Origin: Bdellovibrionales bacterium GWA2_49_15
Lineage (GTDB): Bacteria > Bdellovibrionota > Bacteriovoracia > Bacteriovoracales > Bacteriovoracaceae
NCBI GenBank assembly: GCA_001769855.1
Contig: MEPP01000027.1
Coordinates: 116,050 to 180,049, forward strand
Reading direction: 5' to 3'
Length of the DNA: 64,000 bases
In this document: positions 44,183-53,812 of the stretch, in pieces
How the letters are laid out: each line of letters starts with the position of its first letter
How positions within the stretch are numbered: position 1 is the first letter of the stretch
Translations under genes and position numbers: made by a program
Notes under the pieces: generated by a model
Told to the model about the DNA's origin: nothing
Database searches by the model: none
The model's input: the letters and a program-made list of their open reading frames with translations, nothing else

Positions 44183-44778
44183 GCAATCACGTCTTCCAGG
44201 ATCGCAATGGCAATACACCGCTGGACCCCGAGCAAATCAAAGGTCTGAAGTTTTCTCATTTTACCACCATGGCCGATTTAGATGAGGCCGAAGATATTAA
44301 CATTCAAGAGGGGCTGGCCTGGCTTGAGCGACAGCGGGATGGAGATTTTCTCACGTTGCAATTTTTGAATAAGCTCCATAAAAAACTTTTTGGGGATGTT
44401 TGGAGCTGGGCCGGGAGCTTTCGAAAAATTAATGTGAATCTATCCAAGGTGGAATGGTTTGATGTGGGGCCTGGATTAATAAATTTTTTTGAGGATGCGA
44501 AACTGTGGGTGGCGAATAAGAAGATGGATGGTGATGAGATGTCGGCCGAATTTCATCATCGCCTGGTTAGTATTCATCCTTATCCGAATGGCAATGGAAG
44601 AACCTCGCGGATTATGACCGAGTATATGCAAAAACGCTGCGGACTCAAAATAACCAGCTGGATGGCCTCGCTCAAAAATTCTCCCAAGGAACGGCGCGAG
44701 AGATACATCAAAGCATTGAAAGAGGCCGACAGGGCCGACTACCGGGCGCTGATTCAATTTATGCGCGAGAAATCTTAG
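44179..44778 (+). CDS. Mobile mystery protein B (Fic-domain protein)
   Basis: The 199-residue protein has the complete Fic active-site motif HPYPNGNGR (residues 133-141) followed by TSR, so it could transfer AMP or a related group from a nucleotide to a protein hydroxyl. The preceding region (NIQEGLAWLERQRDGDFLT, WSWAGSFRKINVNLS) fits mobile mystery protein B. A longer frame from 44104 lies inside the regulator gene and is unlikely; TTG at 44179 couples it to the regulator, with GGAG 8-9 bases ahead. Role as toxin is inferred from family and arrangement. Confidence 0.88.
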   Translation: MSNHVFQDRNGNTPLDPEQIKGLKFSHFTTMADLDEAEDINIQEGLAWLERQRDGDFLTLQFLNKLHKKLFGDVWSWAGSFRKINVNLSKVEWFDVGPGLINFFEDAKLWVANKKMDGDEMSAEFHHRLVSIHPYPNGNGRTSRIMTEYMQKRCGLKITSWMASLKNSPKERRERYIKALKEADRADYRALIQFMREKS

Positions 44779-45563
44779 TGAAAAAGCCAGAAGAGACCGA
44801 GTCCGCCAATCATATAGTTTGAAACTTTGACCAGTGGACTGTCCTCAAACACCGCACTTCTTAAATAATCCCAACGGGCGAAAGGAATGATGGCCAGATT
44901 TCCCACACGCTTATGTATTATCAGCGCGGTTTGAAAACCACTATATCCACCACGGGCACGATAGTAGGGCCTGCCCTCGCGAATAAATTCCTGATCTACG
45001 CCATAAAAATATTGATGAAATCCTTGATCGGCAAACATCGGGCCGATGGAAAATTCGGACTTCCAGCTCCACCTGGAAGGGGGTGGGGAATGGATGATAT
45101 TGACATAGGGAATCGTGAATAAACCGACGGGTTTTATATACCGAAGATTGGTGGCAAAACTTTGCCGAACTGGGATTTCAAAGTTGACGGCAAGTTCTTT
45201 CTTCTCTGAACGCCAGACATAAAACAGGAGCATGGGCCCGGCTTCTACCGTGTAGTCGAGCGAAGGCATTCCGCTGCGGGCGATGTTTTCTTTGCTCTCC
45301 ACATTCAGGCCGAGCATCAGGCTGAGCTTAAAAGAAAAGAAATCATTGTGAACAAAAATCCCTCGGATAAAAGAAGGTTCGGCCTCAATTCTTTGAGAGG
45401 TATAGGTGAAATAGGGGGTGGGAAAAAACCAACTTTTTGTCTGGTCACTGCCGCGATAGTGATGTCCATACAAACTAAGGAGGCCAGCGCCCCATTCAAA
45501 GTGCTCAGACGAGGCAAAGGGGGAGGCGAGCAAAAGAAAAATTAGCAGCAAGATTGATCTCAT
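44775..45563 (-). CDS. MipA/OmpV-family outer-membrane protein
   Basis: The 262-residue protein has a signal peptide (ending SPFASS), then strands typical of MipA/OmpV barrels: WGAGLLSLYGHHYRGSDQT at the start, FFPTPYFTY, and RPYYRARGGYSGFQTALIIHKRVGN, and ends in LFWLFH. This family forms small outer-membrane barrels; some members scaffold peptidoglycan enzymes. Its stop overlaps that of the Fic gene, so the mobile pair was inserted right against it or shares no terminator. Confidence 0.82.
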   Translation of the reverse strand: MRSILLLIFLLLASPFASSEHFEWGAGLLSLYGHHYRGSDQTKSWFFPTPYFTYTSQRIEAEPSFIRGIFVHNDFFSFKLSLMLGLNVESKENIARSGMPSLDYTVEAGPMLLFYVWRSEKKELAVNFEIPVRQSFATNLRYIKPVGLFTIPYVNIIHSPPPSRWSWKSEFSIGPMFADQGFHQYFYGVDQEFIREGRPYYRARGGYSGFQTALIIHKRVGNLAIIPFARWDYLRSAVFEDSPLVKVSNYMIGGLGLFWLFH

Positions 45564-45683
45564 ACAAAACCCTAGCGTACTTATTTAATTGCTCAAATGA
45601 TGAATGTGCATCAGGCTTGCCATGAGGACTCGGTTAAGTAGAAAATTATCAGCATTAGAAAATAATTTTTCAGGGGAAAGATC

Positions 45684-46727
45684 ATGATAAAAGTAAAGGC
45701 CTACGCTGCTCAATCTGCCACTTCAGCACTTCAGCCGTTTCAACTGGAGCGACGCTCACCGCGTCCTGACGATGTGGTGATTGAGATCGCCTACTGCGGT
45801 GTCTGTCATTCTGATATTCACACCGCTCGCAGCGAGTGGGGACCCACCAGCTATCCCTTTGTTCCGGGGCATGAGATCGTGGGGCGGGTGATTGGCCTTG
45901 GGAAAAAAGTGAAACGATTCAAGGCAGGCGACTTGGTTGGTGTGGGATGTTTCGTAGATTCCTGTGGCAAATGTCCAAGTTGCAAATCCCATGAGGAACA
46001 ATTCTGCCAAGGGCACACGGTGTTTACCTACAATAGCGTGGAGCTGGACGGCAAAACTCCCACTTTTGGCGGATACGCTTCCCAAATCACAGTCAAAGAT
46101 AAATATGTTTTAAAAATAAAAAAAGGCTTGGCGCTGGAGCGCGTGGCCCCGCTTTTATGTGCCGGTATTACCACCTATTCTCCACTCAAACGCTACGGGG
46201 TCAAAAAGGGGAAAAAAGTAGGGGTCGTGGGCCTAGGCGGCCTGGGCCACATGGCGGTGAAGCTTGCCAAGGCCATGGGAGCGGAGGTTACTGTCTTCAG
46301 TACGTCGCCTAATAAAGAGCTTGATGCTAAAAAATTAGGGGCCAAAAAATTTGTTCTCTCCAGCACTCCTGAGAATTTTGAGTTACACGCCGGAAAGCTG
46401 GACCTGATCATTGATACAGTTTCTGCCAACCATGATTTTTCTCCCTACCTGAGTACCCTCAAAATTGGCGGGATTCATGTGCTGGTGGGCGCTCCACCGG
46501 AACCTAATCAGGTTGCGGCGATGGCCCTCATCTATGGCCGTAAGCACCTGGCCGGTTCCTTAATCGGAGGGATTAAAGAGACCCAGGAGATGTTGGATTT
46601 TTGTGCGCGCAAGAAGGTTTTGGCCGACATCGAACTCATTTCTGCCGGAGAGATCAATGAGGCGTATGAAAGAACCATCAAGGGGCAGGTCAAGTATCGC
46701 TTTGTTATTGATGCCAAAACTTTTTAG
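45684..46727 (+). CDS. Zinc-dependent NAD(P) alcohol dehydrogenase (YahK/CAD type)
   Basis: The 347-residue protein has the catalytic zinc site CGVCHSD and GHEIVGRV, the structural zinc site with four Cys (CGKCPSCKSHEEQFC), and the nucleotide-binding VGVVGLGGLGHMAVKLAKAMG. The GVGCFVDSC segment and length match the cinnamyl-alcohol-dehydrogenase-like aldehyde reductases such as YahK, which reduce various aldehydes with NADPH. GGGGAAAG precedes the ATG. It is a single gene. Confidence 0.92.
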   Translation: MIKVKAYAAQSATSALQPFQLERRSPRPDDVVIEIAYCGVCHSDIHTARSEWGPTSYPFVPGHEIVGRVIGLGKKVKRFKAGDLVGVGCFVDSCGKCPSCKSHEEQFCQGHTVFTYNSVELDGKTPTFGGYASQITVKDKYVLKIKKGLALERVAPLLCAGITTYSPLKRYGVKKGKKVGVVGLGGLGHMAVKLAKAMGAEVTVFSTSPNKELDAKKLGAKKFVLSSTPENFELHAGKLDLIIDTVSANHDFSPYLSTLKIGGIHVLVGAPPEPNQVAAMALIYGRKHLAGSLIGGIKETQEMLDFCARKKVLADIELISAGEINEAYERTIKGQVKYRFVIDAKTF

Positions 46728-46734
46728 AATCCTT

Positions 46735-47505
46735 TCACTGTTGTGAGGCCAGGGCCGCCAGGTCTTCGGCGTTGTAGTCATTATCCAAGGGCGAAGGGGC
46801 ATTTGGGTCCGGCGTTGCCTGGGCAACCGGTGTTGGCACGGGAGTTGGATCGGGCGGAGTGACATTTTCTTCAATCGTCACGGGCGCGGTGGCCACCGTC
46901 TCGCCATTTTCGGTTGAGACCGAGCTATCAAGTGCGATTGTGGTAAGGGACTTAACCTTTATGACGGGTTTGAGCAGGCACCCCCCATTTCCTTGCAGCA
47001 CAATTGATTTTAAGGCATCAAAATCAACCACAAGGTTGTAATCCTTGCCTTCGGTAATAGAAACTTTCACCGGAATTATGATCTTTAATCCGCTCTGCTG
47101 CTGGGATGGGGTTTTCAGCAGGCAGGCGCTGCCATCCATATTGGTTAGATAGTTTCCCGAATCCTTCAGAATGAATCGTATCTGCTGGATTTCGACGTTG
47201 GAGGTTAAGGCGAAGTCTGCGAGGGGCAGAGTGACGCCGTTTCTCAAAGTGAGCAGATCGATCAGACCAAGGCCTTGTGCGCCTGTGAGTGTGATAACTT
47301 TATCGGCCTGTGAGACGCGAACTTCCACGCGGTCGATATTAACAAATACCTGCTTGATGTCTGGATTTGGGGCATCGGTCAGGGCCAGGTGAAAGTTACT
47401 GCCGCTGCCGATGGCCGAGCGTTTGATGATGGCCTGTTCAGTGTACTCTTTCGAGCATCCCAGAGTGATCGTGAGTAAAAAAAAGAAGACGGCCACATTT
47501 CTCAT
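46735..47505 (-). CDS. DUF4382-like lipoprotein
   Basis: The 256-residue protein has a lipoprotein signal (MRNVAVFFFLLTITLGC). The N-terminal part (about 38-165) matches DUF4382 in pattern: FHLALTDAPNPDIKQVFVNIDRVEVR, LIDLLTLRNGV, VEIQQIRFILKDSGNYL. These proteins have a transthyretin-like beta-sandwich of unknown function. The C-terminal tail is Pro/Thr-rich and low in complexity (VTPPDPTPVPTPVAQATPD), perhaps spanning to the cell wall. Confidence 0.78.
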   Translation of the reverse strand: MRNVAVFFFLLTITLGCSKEYTEQAIIKRSAIGSGSNFHLALTDAPNPDIKQVFVNIDRVEVRVSQADKVITLTGAQGLGLIDLLTLRNGVTLPLADFALTSNVEIQQIRFILKDSGNYLTNMDGSACLLKTPSQQQSGLKIIIPVKVSITEGKDYNLVVDFDALKSIVLQGNGGCLLKPVIKVKSLTTIALDSSVSTENGETVATAPVTIEENVTPPDPTPVPTPVAQATPDPNAPSPLDNDYNAEDLAALASQQ

Positions 47506-47699
47506 AATGACTCCGATGACATGAAATTATTTTATTAAAAATTAATGCTTGTTTTGGTGCAATTTACAGATCGGATGTGATCATAGCACTGGCAACGATA
47601 AAATCAAGCCGCTCACAACCGCTTAATTCTTAGTGGAGAGGGGGCGAAAAAGTGACATAATTTTATGGCAGCATAGAGTTTCGGGCGCGCTTCTGAATG

Positions 47700-48941
47700 T
47701 TAGAAGGTGATCCGTAGTCTGGCAGTGGCATCAAAATCTTGCCCTCCAAGACGAAGTTCTCCTTTTTCATCTCCGAAATGAGCGCCCAGACCCAGCGTGG
47801 CGGCGAGGTCCTGGATGCCAGTGTAGGTGATTTCAAGCTTGAGGTAAGTCGTCTTGTCTGTCAGATTCATGAGATCATAGAGGGTAAAGGAATAATCTTC
47901 GAGCCTTCCGGGTTTGGGCAATGTCAGCATGGCCATGGCATAGTGATTGGAAAGATAGAAAGGTGAATAGGCAAAGTTCAGAATCGCCATGGGGTAGTCG
48001 GCCGCGTCCTTAAGGCCCTCCTCATTTTGGAAATACTCCAGATTTAATGTGAAGGTGTCCTGGTCCGAATATTTGTATTCATATTGAAGTCCGGCAACCC
48101 AGTTGGTGATGGGGTCGTTGGCCCGCTTAAAGCTCGTGCCATATTGGTCATAAAATATTTTATCGGAGCCTTTTGAGTAGGCGATTTCCGCATAGACATC
48201 CAGATCCCAAAGTGCGGTGGAGAAATCAAATCCATAAATGGTGTGTCTCGCCTGGCGAAAGGCTGAGGATAAGGCCAGTTCGGACGAGGAGAAGGGGACC
48301 TCGAGGCGAAAAGCGGTTCCCAGTTTGGATGGAGTATTGGCATCATCAAGCAAGCTGATAAGATAAAAGTTTGAGTTCCGGATGGGAATATGGGCCTTGA
48401 CCATGCCCACGCCAAGGCGTTCGTCGTCGGGGCGAAGCATGTTTCGCTTCATGGAGTTCACGAAGTCGGTGGGATTCCAGAACTTGCCGCTTCCCCATTT
48501 TATTTTCTGTTTTCCCACAGTCAGGAAGACTTTCTTCTTGAGATTGAGTTGAAGTTTGACTTCCTCAAGGTCAAGGTTTTCTTTTTTATTTGCGTTTCCA
48601 GTGAGCGGGGAGCGCTGGGTTTCGTCGAGAGTGGGATCGTAGATGAGTCGCCCTTTGACATAACCGCGAAGATCATTTTTGAGCCGTGAATCGCCATACA
48701 TCCAGAGGGTATTCGGATTGCCAAAGGTGGGGCCCACGTCAACATAGTTGAACTCACTCATGAGAGTGCCACCGATGCGGAGCTTGTCTTCCTCGGTGTC
48801 TTGCTTCTCGGCGAGGGTGATTCCTTCCGTGCTTTCAAACCCTTTTTTAAATTCCTCGTCGGCGGATTGGGTGAAAGGAAAGTCTTCCGCCTGCACGAGA
48901 GGTAAGATGAGGAGGAAAAGGGGAAGATATTTTATGATCAT
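47700..48941 (-). CDS. Outer-membrane beta-barrel of the Lol-like transport operon
   Basis: The 413-residue protein has a signal peptide (ending LPLVQA) and alternating strand pattern to a C-terminal LRITF, the outer-membrane insertion signal. The segment VGKQKIKWGSGKFWNPTDFVN is a conserved feature of a group of porin-like proteins encoded next to ABC or RND exporters with a LolA-like protein. It begins 2 bases after the LolA-like gene and is the last gene of the operon. It may be the outer-membrane end of a lipid or lipoprotein export path. Confidence 0.75.
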   Translation of the reverse strand: MIIKYLPLFLLILPLVQAEDFPFTQSADEEFKKGFESTEGITLAEKQDTEEDKLRIGGTLMSEFNYVDVGPTFGNPNTLWMYGDSRLKNDLRGYVKGRLIYDPTLDETQRSPLTGNANKKENLDLEEVKLQLNLKKKVFLTVGKQKIKWGSGKFWNPTDFVNSMKRNMLRPDDERLGVGMVKAHIPIRNSNFYLISLLDDANTPSKLGTAFRLEVPFSSSELALSSAFRQARHTIYGFDFSTALWDLDVYAEIAYSKGSDKIFYDQYGTSFKRANDPITNWVAGLQYEYKYSDQDTFTLNLEYFQNEEGLKDAADYPMAILNFAYSPFYLSNHYAMAMLTLPKPGRLEDYSFTLYDLMNLTDKTTYLKLEITYTGIQDLAATLGLGAHFGDEKGELRLGGQDFDATARLRITF

Positions 48942-48943
48942 GG

Positions 48944-49714
48944 CTATTTACTTTTGGATTCGATCCAGGCCTTGGTGAAGATACTGGAATCGATATTGTT
49001 AAGGTCCGTTTCTTTAATCAGGATAATGGTTGAATTTCCCTTTTCCAGCTCGTCGAAGATTCTTATCTCCTCAGGAATCCAGACCTCGGCCTTTTTGGAG
49101 GGGCTAAATTTCTTCATCCATTTCGGATAATAGCTCGTGCGCATGAGCTTGCCGGAAAGGGAGTATTCTTCTCTTTTCAGGATGTTTTTGCTGGCCTGGT
49201 CAATCCAGATTTTGAGAACTGGATAGGCCACATCGACGCCTTCTTTTGCCACCAGCTTTGTTTTGAAAACCTTATAGTCGCCGAGCTTGTCGGTTCCTTC
49301 GGCCGTTACCGTGTACTCAAGCGCCAGGCGGGACTCATCAAAATCCTCTCGGCGGGAATTGGTTCCACCGATGCGCTCGCGCTCGGTTCGGCGCTCCCAC
49401 TTACCCGTATTGGGATCAAAGAGCCAAAGATTTTTATCAATCTTAAGATAGCCTTTCCCGGCCTCTTCCTTGGGTTTGGTAAAGAAGATAATGATCTTAT
49501 CGTCCGCATCTCTTCGGTACACGATGACCTGAAAGACCTTTGGCTCTTTTTTTCGTTCAGTTTCCTTCACGTAACAAAGGGAGGTGTAGTCGCCGGAATT
49601 TTGTTGCCGTTCATCGACGACCTTGATCACCGCCAGCGCATCGGTGTCGGTGAATTTGATCTCTTCCCCCATGGCCGGGCGAAAGAGGCAAAGAAAAAGA
49701 AGGAGGACGGGCAT
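48944..49714 (-). CDS. LolA-like outer-membrane lipoprotein-sorting protein
   Basis: The 256-residue protein has a signal peptide (MPVLLLFLCLFRPAMG) and a beta-rich domain with KGYLKIDKNLWLFDPNTGKWERR and a C-terminal WIPEEIRIFD, characteristic of the broader LolA/outer membrane lipoprotein-sorting family, which forms a half-barrel that carries acyl chains through the periplasm. Start at 49714 has AGGAG upstream and lies 8 bases after the permease stop; the longer frame to 50170 lies within the permease gene. It would shuttle cargo from the permeases to the barrel encoded next. Confidence 0.78.
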   Translation of the reverse strand: MPVLLLFLCLFRPAMGEEIKFTDTDALAVIKVVDERQQNSGDYTSLCYVKETERKKEPKVFQVIVYRRDADDKIIIFFTKPKEEAGKGYLKIDKNLWLFDPNTGKWERRTERERIGGTNSRREDFDESRLALEYTVTAEGTDKLGDYKVFKTKLVAKEGVDVAYPVLKIWIDQASKNILKREEYSLSGKLMRTSYYPKWMKKFSPSKKAEVWIPEEIRIFDELEKGNSTIILIKETDLNNIDSSIFTKAWIESKSK

Positions 49715-49722
49715 AGTAGCTC

Positions 49723-51027
49723 CTAGTCGATATGTCCCATCGCTGTGATGGGTTTCAGCTTGCTGGCCTTGTACGACGGGAAAAGCGCACCAAGGGTAAC
49801 AAAAAAAGTAATAGTAAAGAAGGCGATAAAAAGACTTGTGGGGTGAATTGTTAAGGTGAGGGTGTCCGCCATCAGGAACATTTTGAAGGCATCGCCTCGA
49901 ATGGGAATATGGAGGGTGCTTAAACCTTTCGAGATCAGGCTGCCAACGATAACTCCGAAGACTGTTCCAAAGGTTGCCAGAATAAAGGCCTCCAGCACGA
50001 ACATGGTGGTGACCTGACCTTTCTGCAAACCAATTGCTCGGAGAGTGCCGATTTCGCTGGTGCGCTCGCGAATGGAAATCCACAGTGTGTTCATGAGGCC
50101 GAGAATGACAATAAAAAGCAGGATGCTGGTAAGGATGATGGTAATGGCGTTGAAAATGTCGATAATCCATTTTACAAATGAGGTCTCATCTCGCCAGTTG
50201 GTAATATCTATCTTCTGGCCGGTCCAGGATTCGGCCGCCACGCGCTCGAACTTCATCCAAAATGGATTGGCTTCCTTATCCATGAGCTTGAAGCCATTTT
50301 CGGGGATGAGTCTGCGCAGCCGATCTTCGACGATTGCGAGCTTGCCTAGGTCCTTAAGATAGATCATGACCTGCCCGGTGGAGTCAGCGCCCATTTGATA
50401 GATCTCGCGGATATCCTGATGATGGGCAAACACACTAAAGGCCGACATGAGTCCCATATCTCGCAAAATGGCGACAACTTTGACATCCATGGTATTGCTT
50501 TGATTGCGATAGGTCGGCATAGAGATAGTCACCGTGTCGCCGACGGCAACCTTGAGCTTCTTGGCCTGCTCGCCAAAAATAACGATGCTGCCTCTCTTGG
50601 AGAGGTCTTGAAGATTTCCCTGGAGGACGCTCAAGCGAGAAAGGATTTCCTTTTCCTCGGCAATATCAACACCCCACATCGGGACCTGGATTGATTCCTG
50701 GTCCGAGATGATCTTCCCCCAGCCCTTGATGCGTTCAATAATCAAGGCAGCTTCGGGAATATTTTCCCGGGCCAGCTTCTTTAAAAAATCCTTCTTTGTG
50801 ATAATCGGGGCAGCCGAGGTTTGGCTGAGCTTATAAAACCCCGCGATATTGACATGGCCGCTTGAAAGGGACATGGCGTTTTGCATGATCGTATCTTGGA
50901 TGCCGTTTGTGAGGGCGTGAAGGACGACGAGAACCGTGGTCACGGCGGCAATGGCAAACCCCAAAAGAAGCGAGCGAGTCCGGCTTTTGGTGATATTTCT
51001 AAAGGCGATTATAAAAAACGTGCGCAT
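49723..51027 (-). CDS. FtsX/LolE-like ABC transporter permease
   Basis: The 434-residue protein has the MacB/LolC topology: one N-terminal membrane segment (RSLLLGFAIAAVTTVLVVLHAL), a periplasmic domain (about 45-290), and three C-terminal segments, with IRERTSEIGTLRAIGLQKGQ as the coupling motif and a PSYKASKLKPITAMGHI end typical of the family. Lol-type permeases move lipoproteins out of the inner membrane. It follows the larger permease after 12 bases. Confidence 0.88.
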   Translation of the reverse strand: MRTFFIIAFRNITKSRTRSLLLGFAIAAVTTVLVVLHALTNGIQDTIMQNAMSLSSGHVNIAGFYKLSQTSAAPIITKKDFLKKLARENIPEAALIIERIKGWGKIISDQESIQVPMWGVDIAEEKEILSRLSVLQGNLQDLSKRGSIVIFGEQAKKLKVAVGDTVTISMPTYRNQSNTMDVKVVAILRDMGLMSAFSVFAHHQDIREIYQMGADSTGQVMIYLKDLGKLAIVEDRLRRLIPENGFKLMDKEANPFWMKFERVAAESWTGQKIDITNWRDETSFVKWIIDIFNAITIILTSILLFIVILGLMNTLWISIRERTSEIGTLRAIGLQKGQVTTMFVLEAFILATFGTVFGVIVGSLISKGLSTLHIPIRGDAFKMFLMADTLTLTIHPTSLFIAFFTITFFVTLGALFPSYKASKLKPITAMGHID

Positions 51028-51039
51028 ATAATTCTTTCC

Positions 51040-53124
51040 CTATTCTCGTTTTTGCATGGCCTCTAAGGGGGAAATCTTGAGGGCCTTCCATGCGGGATAT
51101 TGGGTCGCGAGGAGCGCGATAACAGTCATACTGATAAAGACGGTAATCAGATGAATAGGATTTAAGGTGAGGTAGAGGCGGTCTCCGGAGAAGAAAAAGG
51201 TTGAAACATCGCCCATGGCCGGAATTCCAATCTTTCCGATAAGAAGAACAATGAAGACTCCAATGGACATGCCGATCAGACCAAAAATGAAACTCAGGAT
51301 AAAGGTCTCATGAATAAGCAGGGAAAGGATAAAAGACTTTTGCGCTCCAATCGCTCGCATGGTGCCAATCTCCCGCGCCCGTTCCAAGGTGGCCATGAGG
51401 ATGGCGTTCATCATGACAAACATGGCGACGGTAAAAATGATGAAGATACTCAGATAGAGCAGGATGCGAACCACGGTGGTGAGTTGGCCGACAATGCCGG
51501 CAGAATCTTTCCAGTCGACGGCCTGTATCCCTAGATTGTTTTCCTTAGAAATTAAATTGATGGCCTCGATCGTCGCCTCAATCTTGGTAGGATCTTTCAG
51601 GAGAATCGCGGCATTTAAGAAGACCCCGTTCTCCATTGCTTCCCGGGAATAGACCTCTTCCCACGAATTTCTCTTTTTATTTCCTTCGCCCATGGAATGC
51701 TTTTGGAGGCCTTTCAAATTCTGTGATTTGCCTGCCTCCGACTCGAGTGGCCGGGATTTGGTAAACATGGCGTCCATACTTTCCTGCTCGTCAGACAGCC
51801 CCATTTCTATTTCGAGCTCTTGGGTCTCCTTTCTTTTCTCGGGAGTGAGGAAGCCATACAATTCGCGAAAGCTCATCATGTCCATGATCGAGAAGTTGCC
51901 GGCGATGGGTGAGCTTTCAAAACTTTTATAATGATAGGTGCCATAAAGCTTGAGATTGAGTGATGAAGAAAAGCCGGTTTTGGTAAAGGCATTGACCGGA
52001 AAAACATCGCCGATTTTGATTTTATACAAAATGAGATGAGGCGCGATCTTGGCATAAAAGAATTGATAACGTTGAAAGAAATTTTGATCGTCCATGGCAA
52101 GAAACTCTTGCAGCAGATCTCGGATTTCTTGCTTCTGTGAGTTGAGATGCTGTTGCAGGTCGATGATGAGATTCTTGGTGTCGGCCGGGGTGATCTGAGT
52201 GTAGATGACCGCGGCCTCAGAGATATTGGCCTTGATTTTTTCCTGCAGTTCCTTTGTCTTGGCGATGGTCATTTTTTCTTTTTCAATTTTTTTCTTGATG
52301 GTATCCAAACGTCGGGCGACTCTATGCTTCACCATGTTTTCATAGACATTATCGTTTAAAAGGAAACCTCTTTTGCCTTCCGGGATATTGCTTCCTTTGA
52401 CCACTTCAAAAAGCGGAAAAGAGTCTTGAAAAAGAGTGGGAACGGTCCCGATGTAGCTGAAGTAGAGCATGTTATCGTCAAAGATCAGGGGCGCCAGCTT
52501 GTTGGCTAGAAATTCAATGACCTCCTGAGGATTGCTTGTGAATTTATCCCAAAAGCTTTTTTCGCTGACGATTTTTAAATTCTTCGGGGCCTCTTGGAAA
52601 TCCTTGTTTGACATCAGATAGCTCATATTTTCTGGATTAATCTCATAGCCAGAAACGACATCCAGGACGATGGCCTGGATATGATCTTTGAGGATTTGAA
52701 TTTTACCCGGGTCCTCGTTCGGATTTTTGAGCAGCGCTCTCAGCTCTTCAAGCTTGATATCGAGGATATTGCCGGGGTTAAACATGGCAAAGTTCGTGCC
52801 CATGGGAATGATGGTTTTGATGTTCGGGACACCGGCGAGCAGGATGGTTTTAACTTTATGAAAATCGTTGATGTGGCCCACATCCGGGTTTCCCCCGTCC
52901 ATCGAGCCAAAGATAGAAAGCTTCTCCTTGGCATCACTGGAATAAATCTGAATTTCTCCCGTCACGCTATTGATAAGATTTTTCTTCATGCCGAACGAGA
53001 GAGTATCGACAAAGGAGTTACCAAGAATGGCAAGGATCGTACCCGCCATGATGATGAGTCCCACAATCAGGGATTTTAATTTGTTCAGCTTGAGATTGCG
53101 CAGGGCCATTTTAAAGATAAGCAC
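51040..53124 (-). CDS. Large FtsX/LolC-like ABC transporter permease
   Basis: The 694-residue protein shares the topology of its partner, with an N-terminal segment (SLIVGLIIMAGTILAILGNSF), a long periplasmic part of about 500 residues, and three C-terminal segments around LERAREIGTMRAIGAQKSF and YPAWKALKISPLEAMQKRE. The periplasmic part is roughly twice the usual size, with a charged coiled-coil-like stretch (about 270-350) and an acidic insert. I chose GTG 53124, with GAGGAG 6 bases upstream; the longer frame would begin inside the ATPase gene. Confidence 0.87.
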   Translation of the reverse strand: MLIFKMALRNLKLNKLKSLIVGLIIMAGTILAILGNSFVDTLSFGMKKNLINSVTGEIQIYSSDAKEKLSIFGSMDGGNPDVGHINDFHKVKTILLAGVPNIKTIIPMGTNFAMFNPGNILDIKLEELRALLKNPNEDPGKIQILKDHIQAIVLDVVSGYEINPENMSYLMSNKDFQEAPKNLKIVSEKSFWDKFTSNPQEVIEFLANKLAPLIFDDNMLYFSYIGTVPTLFQDSFPLFEVVKGSNIPEGKRGFLLNDNVYENMVKHRVARRLDTIKKKIEKEKMTIAKTKELQEKIKANISEAAVIYTQITPADTKNLIIDLQQHLNSQKQEIRDLLQEFLAMDDQNFFQRYQFFYAKIAPHLILYKIKIGDVFPVNAFTKTGFSSSLNLKLYGTYHYKSFESSPIAGNFSIMDMMSFRELYGFLTPEKRKETQELEIEMGLSDEQESMDAMFTKSRPLESEAGKSQNLKGLQKHSMGEGNKKRNSWEEVYSREAMENGVFLNAAILLKDPTKIEATIEAINLISKENNLGIQAVDWKDSAGIVGQLTTVVRILLYLSIFIIFTVAMFVMMNAILMATLERAREIGTMRAIGAQKSFILSLLIHETFILSFIFGLIGMSIGVFIVLLIGKIGIPAMGDVSTFFFSGDRLYLTLNPIHLITVFISMTVIALLATQYPAWKALKISPLEAMQKRE

Positions 53125-53134
53125 GCTTGACTCC

Positions 53135-53812
53135 TCAGGCCTCGACAATCATACCATCATGAAGCCGGACAATCCGTCTGGCCTGGCCCATGATACTGGG
53201 GTCATGAGTGGAAAAGAGGAAGGTGGTATTTTCTGAGACATTGATTTCCTTCATCAGATCAATAATATCCTGGCCGGTTTTTGAATCGAGGTTGGCGGTT
53301 GGTTCGTCTGCCAGAACTATTTTTGGTCGGGTTGCCAGGGCGCGGGCGATGGCCACTCGCTGGCGCTGTCCGCCTGAGAGTTCGCTCGGACGATGATTAA
53401 TATGTTTCCCAAGGCCAACCTTATTGATGAAGTGATGAACTCTCTCGAAGCGTTCTTTTTTGGAAACGTCTTTCATGAGGAGAAGCGGGAATTCAATGTT
53501 GTCAAAAACATTCAGAACCGAAATCAGGTTAAAAGTTTGAAAAATAAAACCAATGGTATTAAGGCGAAGATTGGTGAGCTCCTTTTCCGGAAGGGTGCCC
53601 GTATCCGCTCCGGCTACGATCACCTGACCTGTCGTGGCGGTATCCACACAGCCGATCAGATTGAGCAGGGTGGTTTTGCCACTTCCCGAGGGGCCTGCGA
53701 TGACGGAAAATTCCCCGTTGGCAATTTCAAGACTGACGTTTTTGAGCGCCGGGACGGTTATTTTTCCCAGGTGATAGTCCTTACAAACATTATTCAAGAC
53801 AATAAAGCTCAT
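53135..53812 (-). CDS. ABC transporter ATP-binding protein (LolD/MacB type)
   Basis: The 225-residue ATPase has Walker [11 protein letters not shown]-loop in FIFQTFNLI, signature [15 protein letters not shown], Walker [13 protein letters not shown] and the switch His in STHDPSIM. The PTANLDS ending is typical of the LolD/FtsE/MacB branch. The start at 53812 (MSFIVLNNV) gives normal length and overlaps the stop of the thioredoxin-like gene as ATGA; a 50-codon upstream extension is in the wrong frame of that gene. Confidence 0.93.
   Translation of the reverse strand: MSFIVLNNVCKDYHLGKITVPALKNVSLEIANGEFSVIAGPSGSGKTTLLNLIGCVDTATTGQVIVAGADTGTLPEKELTNLRLNTIGFIFQTFNLISVLNVFDNIEFPLLLMKDVSKKERFERVHHFINKVGLGKHINHRPSELSGGQRQRVAIARALATRPKIVLADEPTANLDSKTGQDIIDLMKEINVSENTTFLFSTHDPSIMGQARRIVRLHDGMIVEA

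Noticed and set aside
48944..50170. LolA-like protein of 408 residues
   Set aside because: The first 150 residues (His/Arg-rich) are an off-frame reading of the permease gene; the signal peptide begins at 49714.
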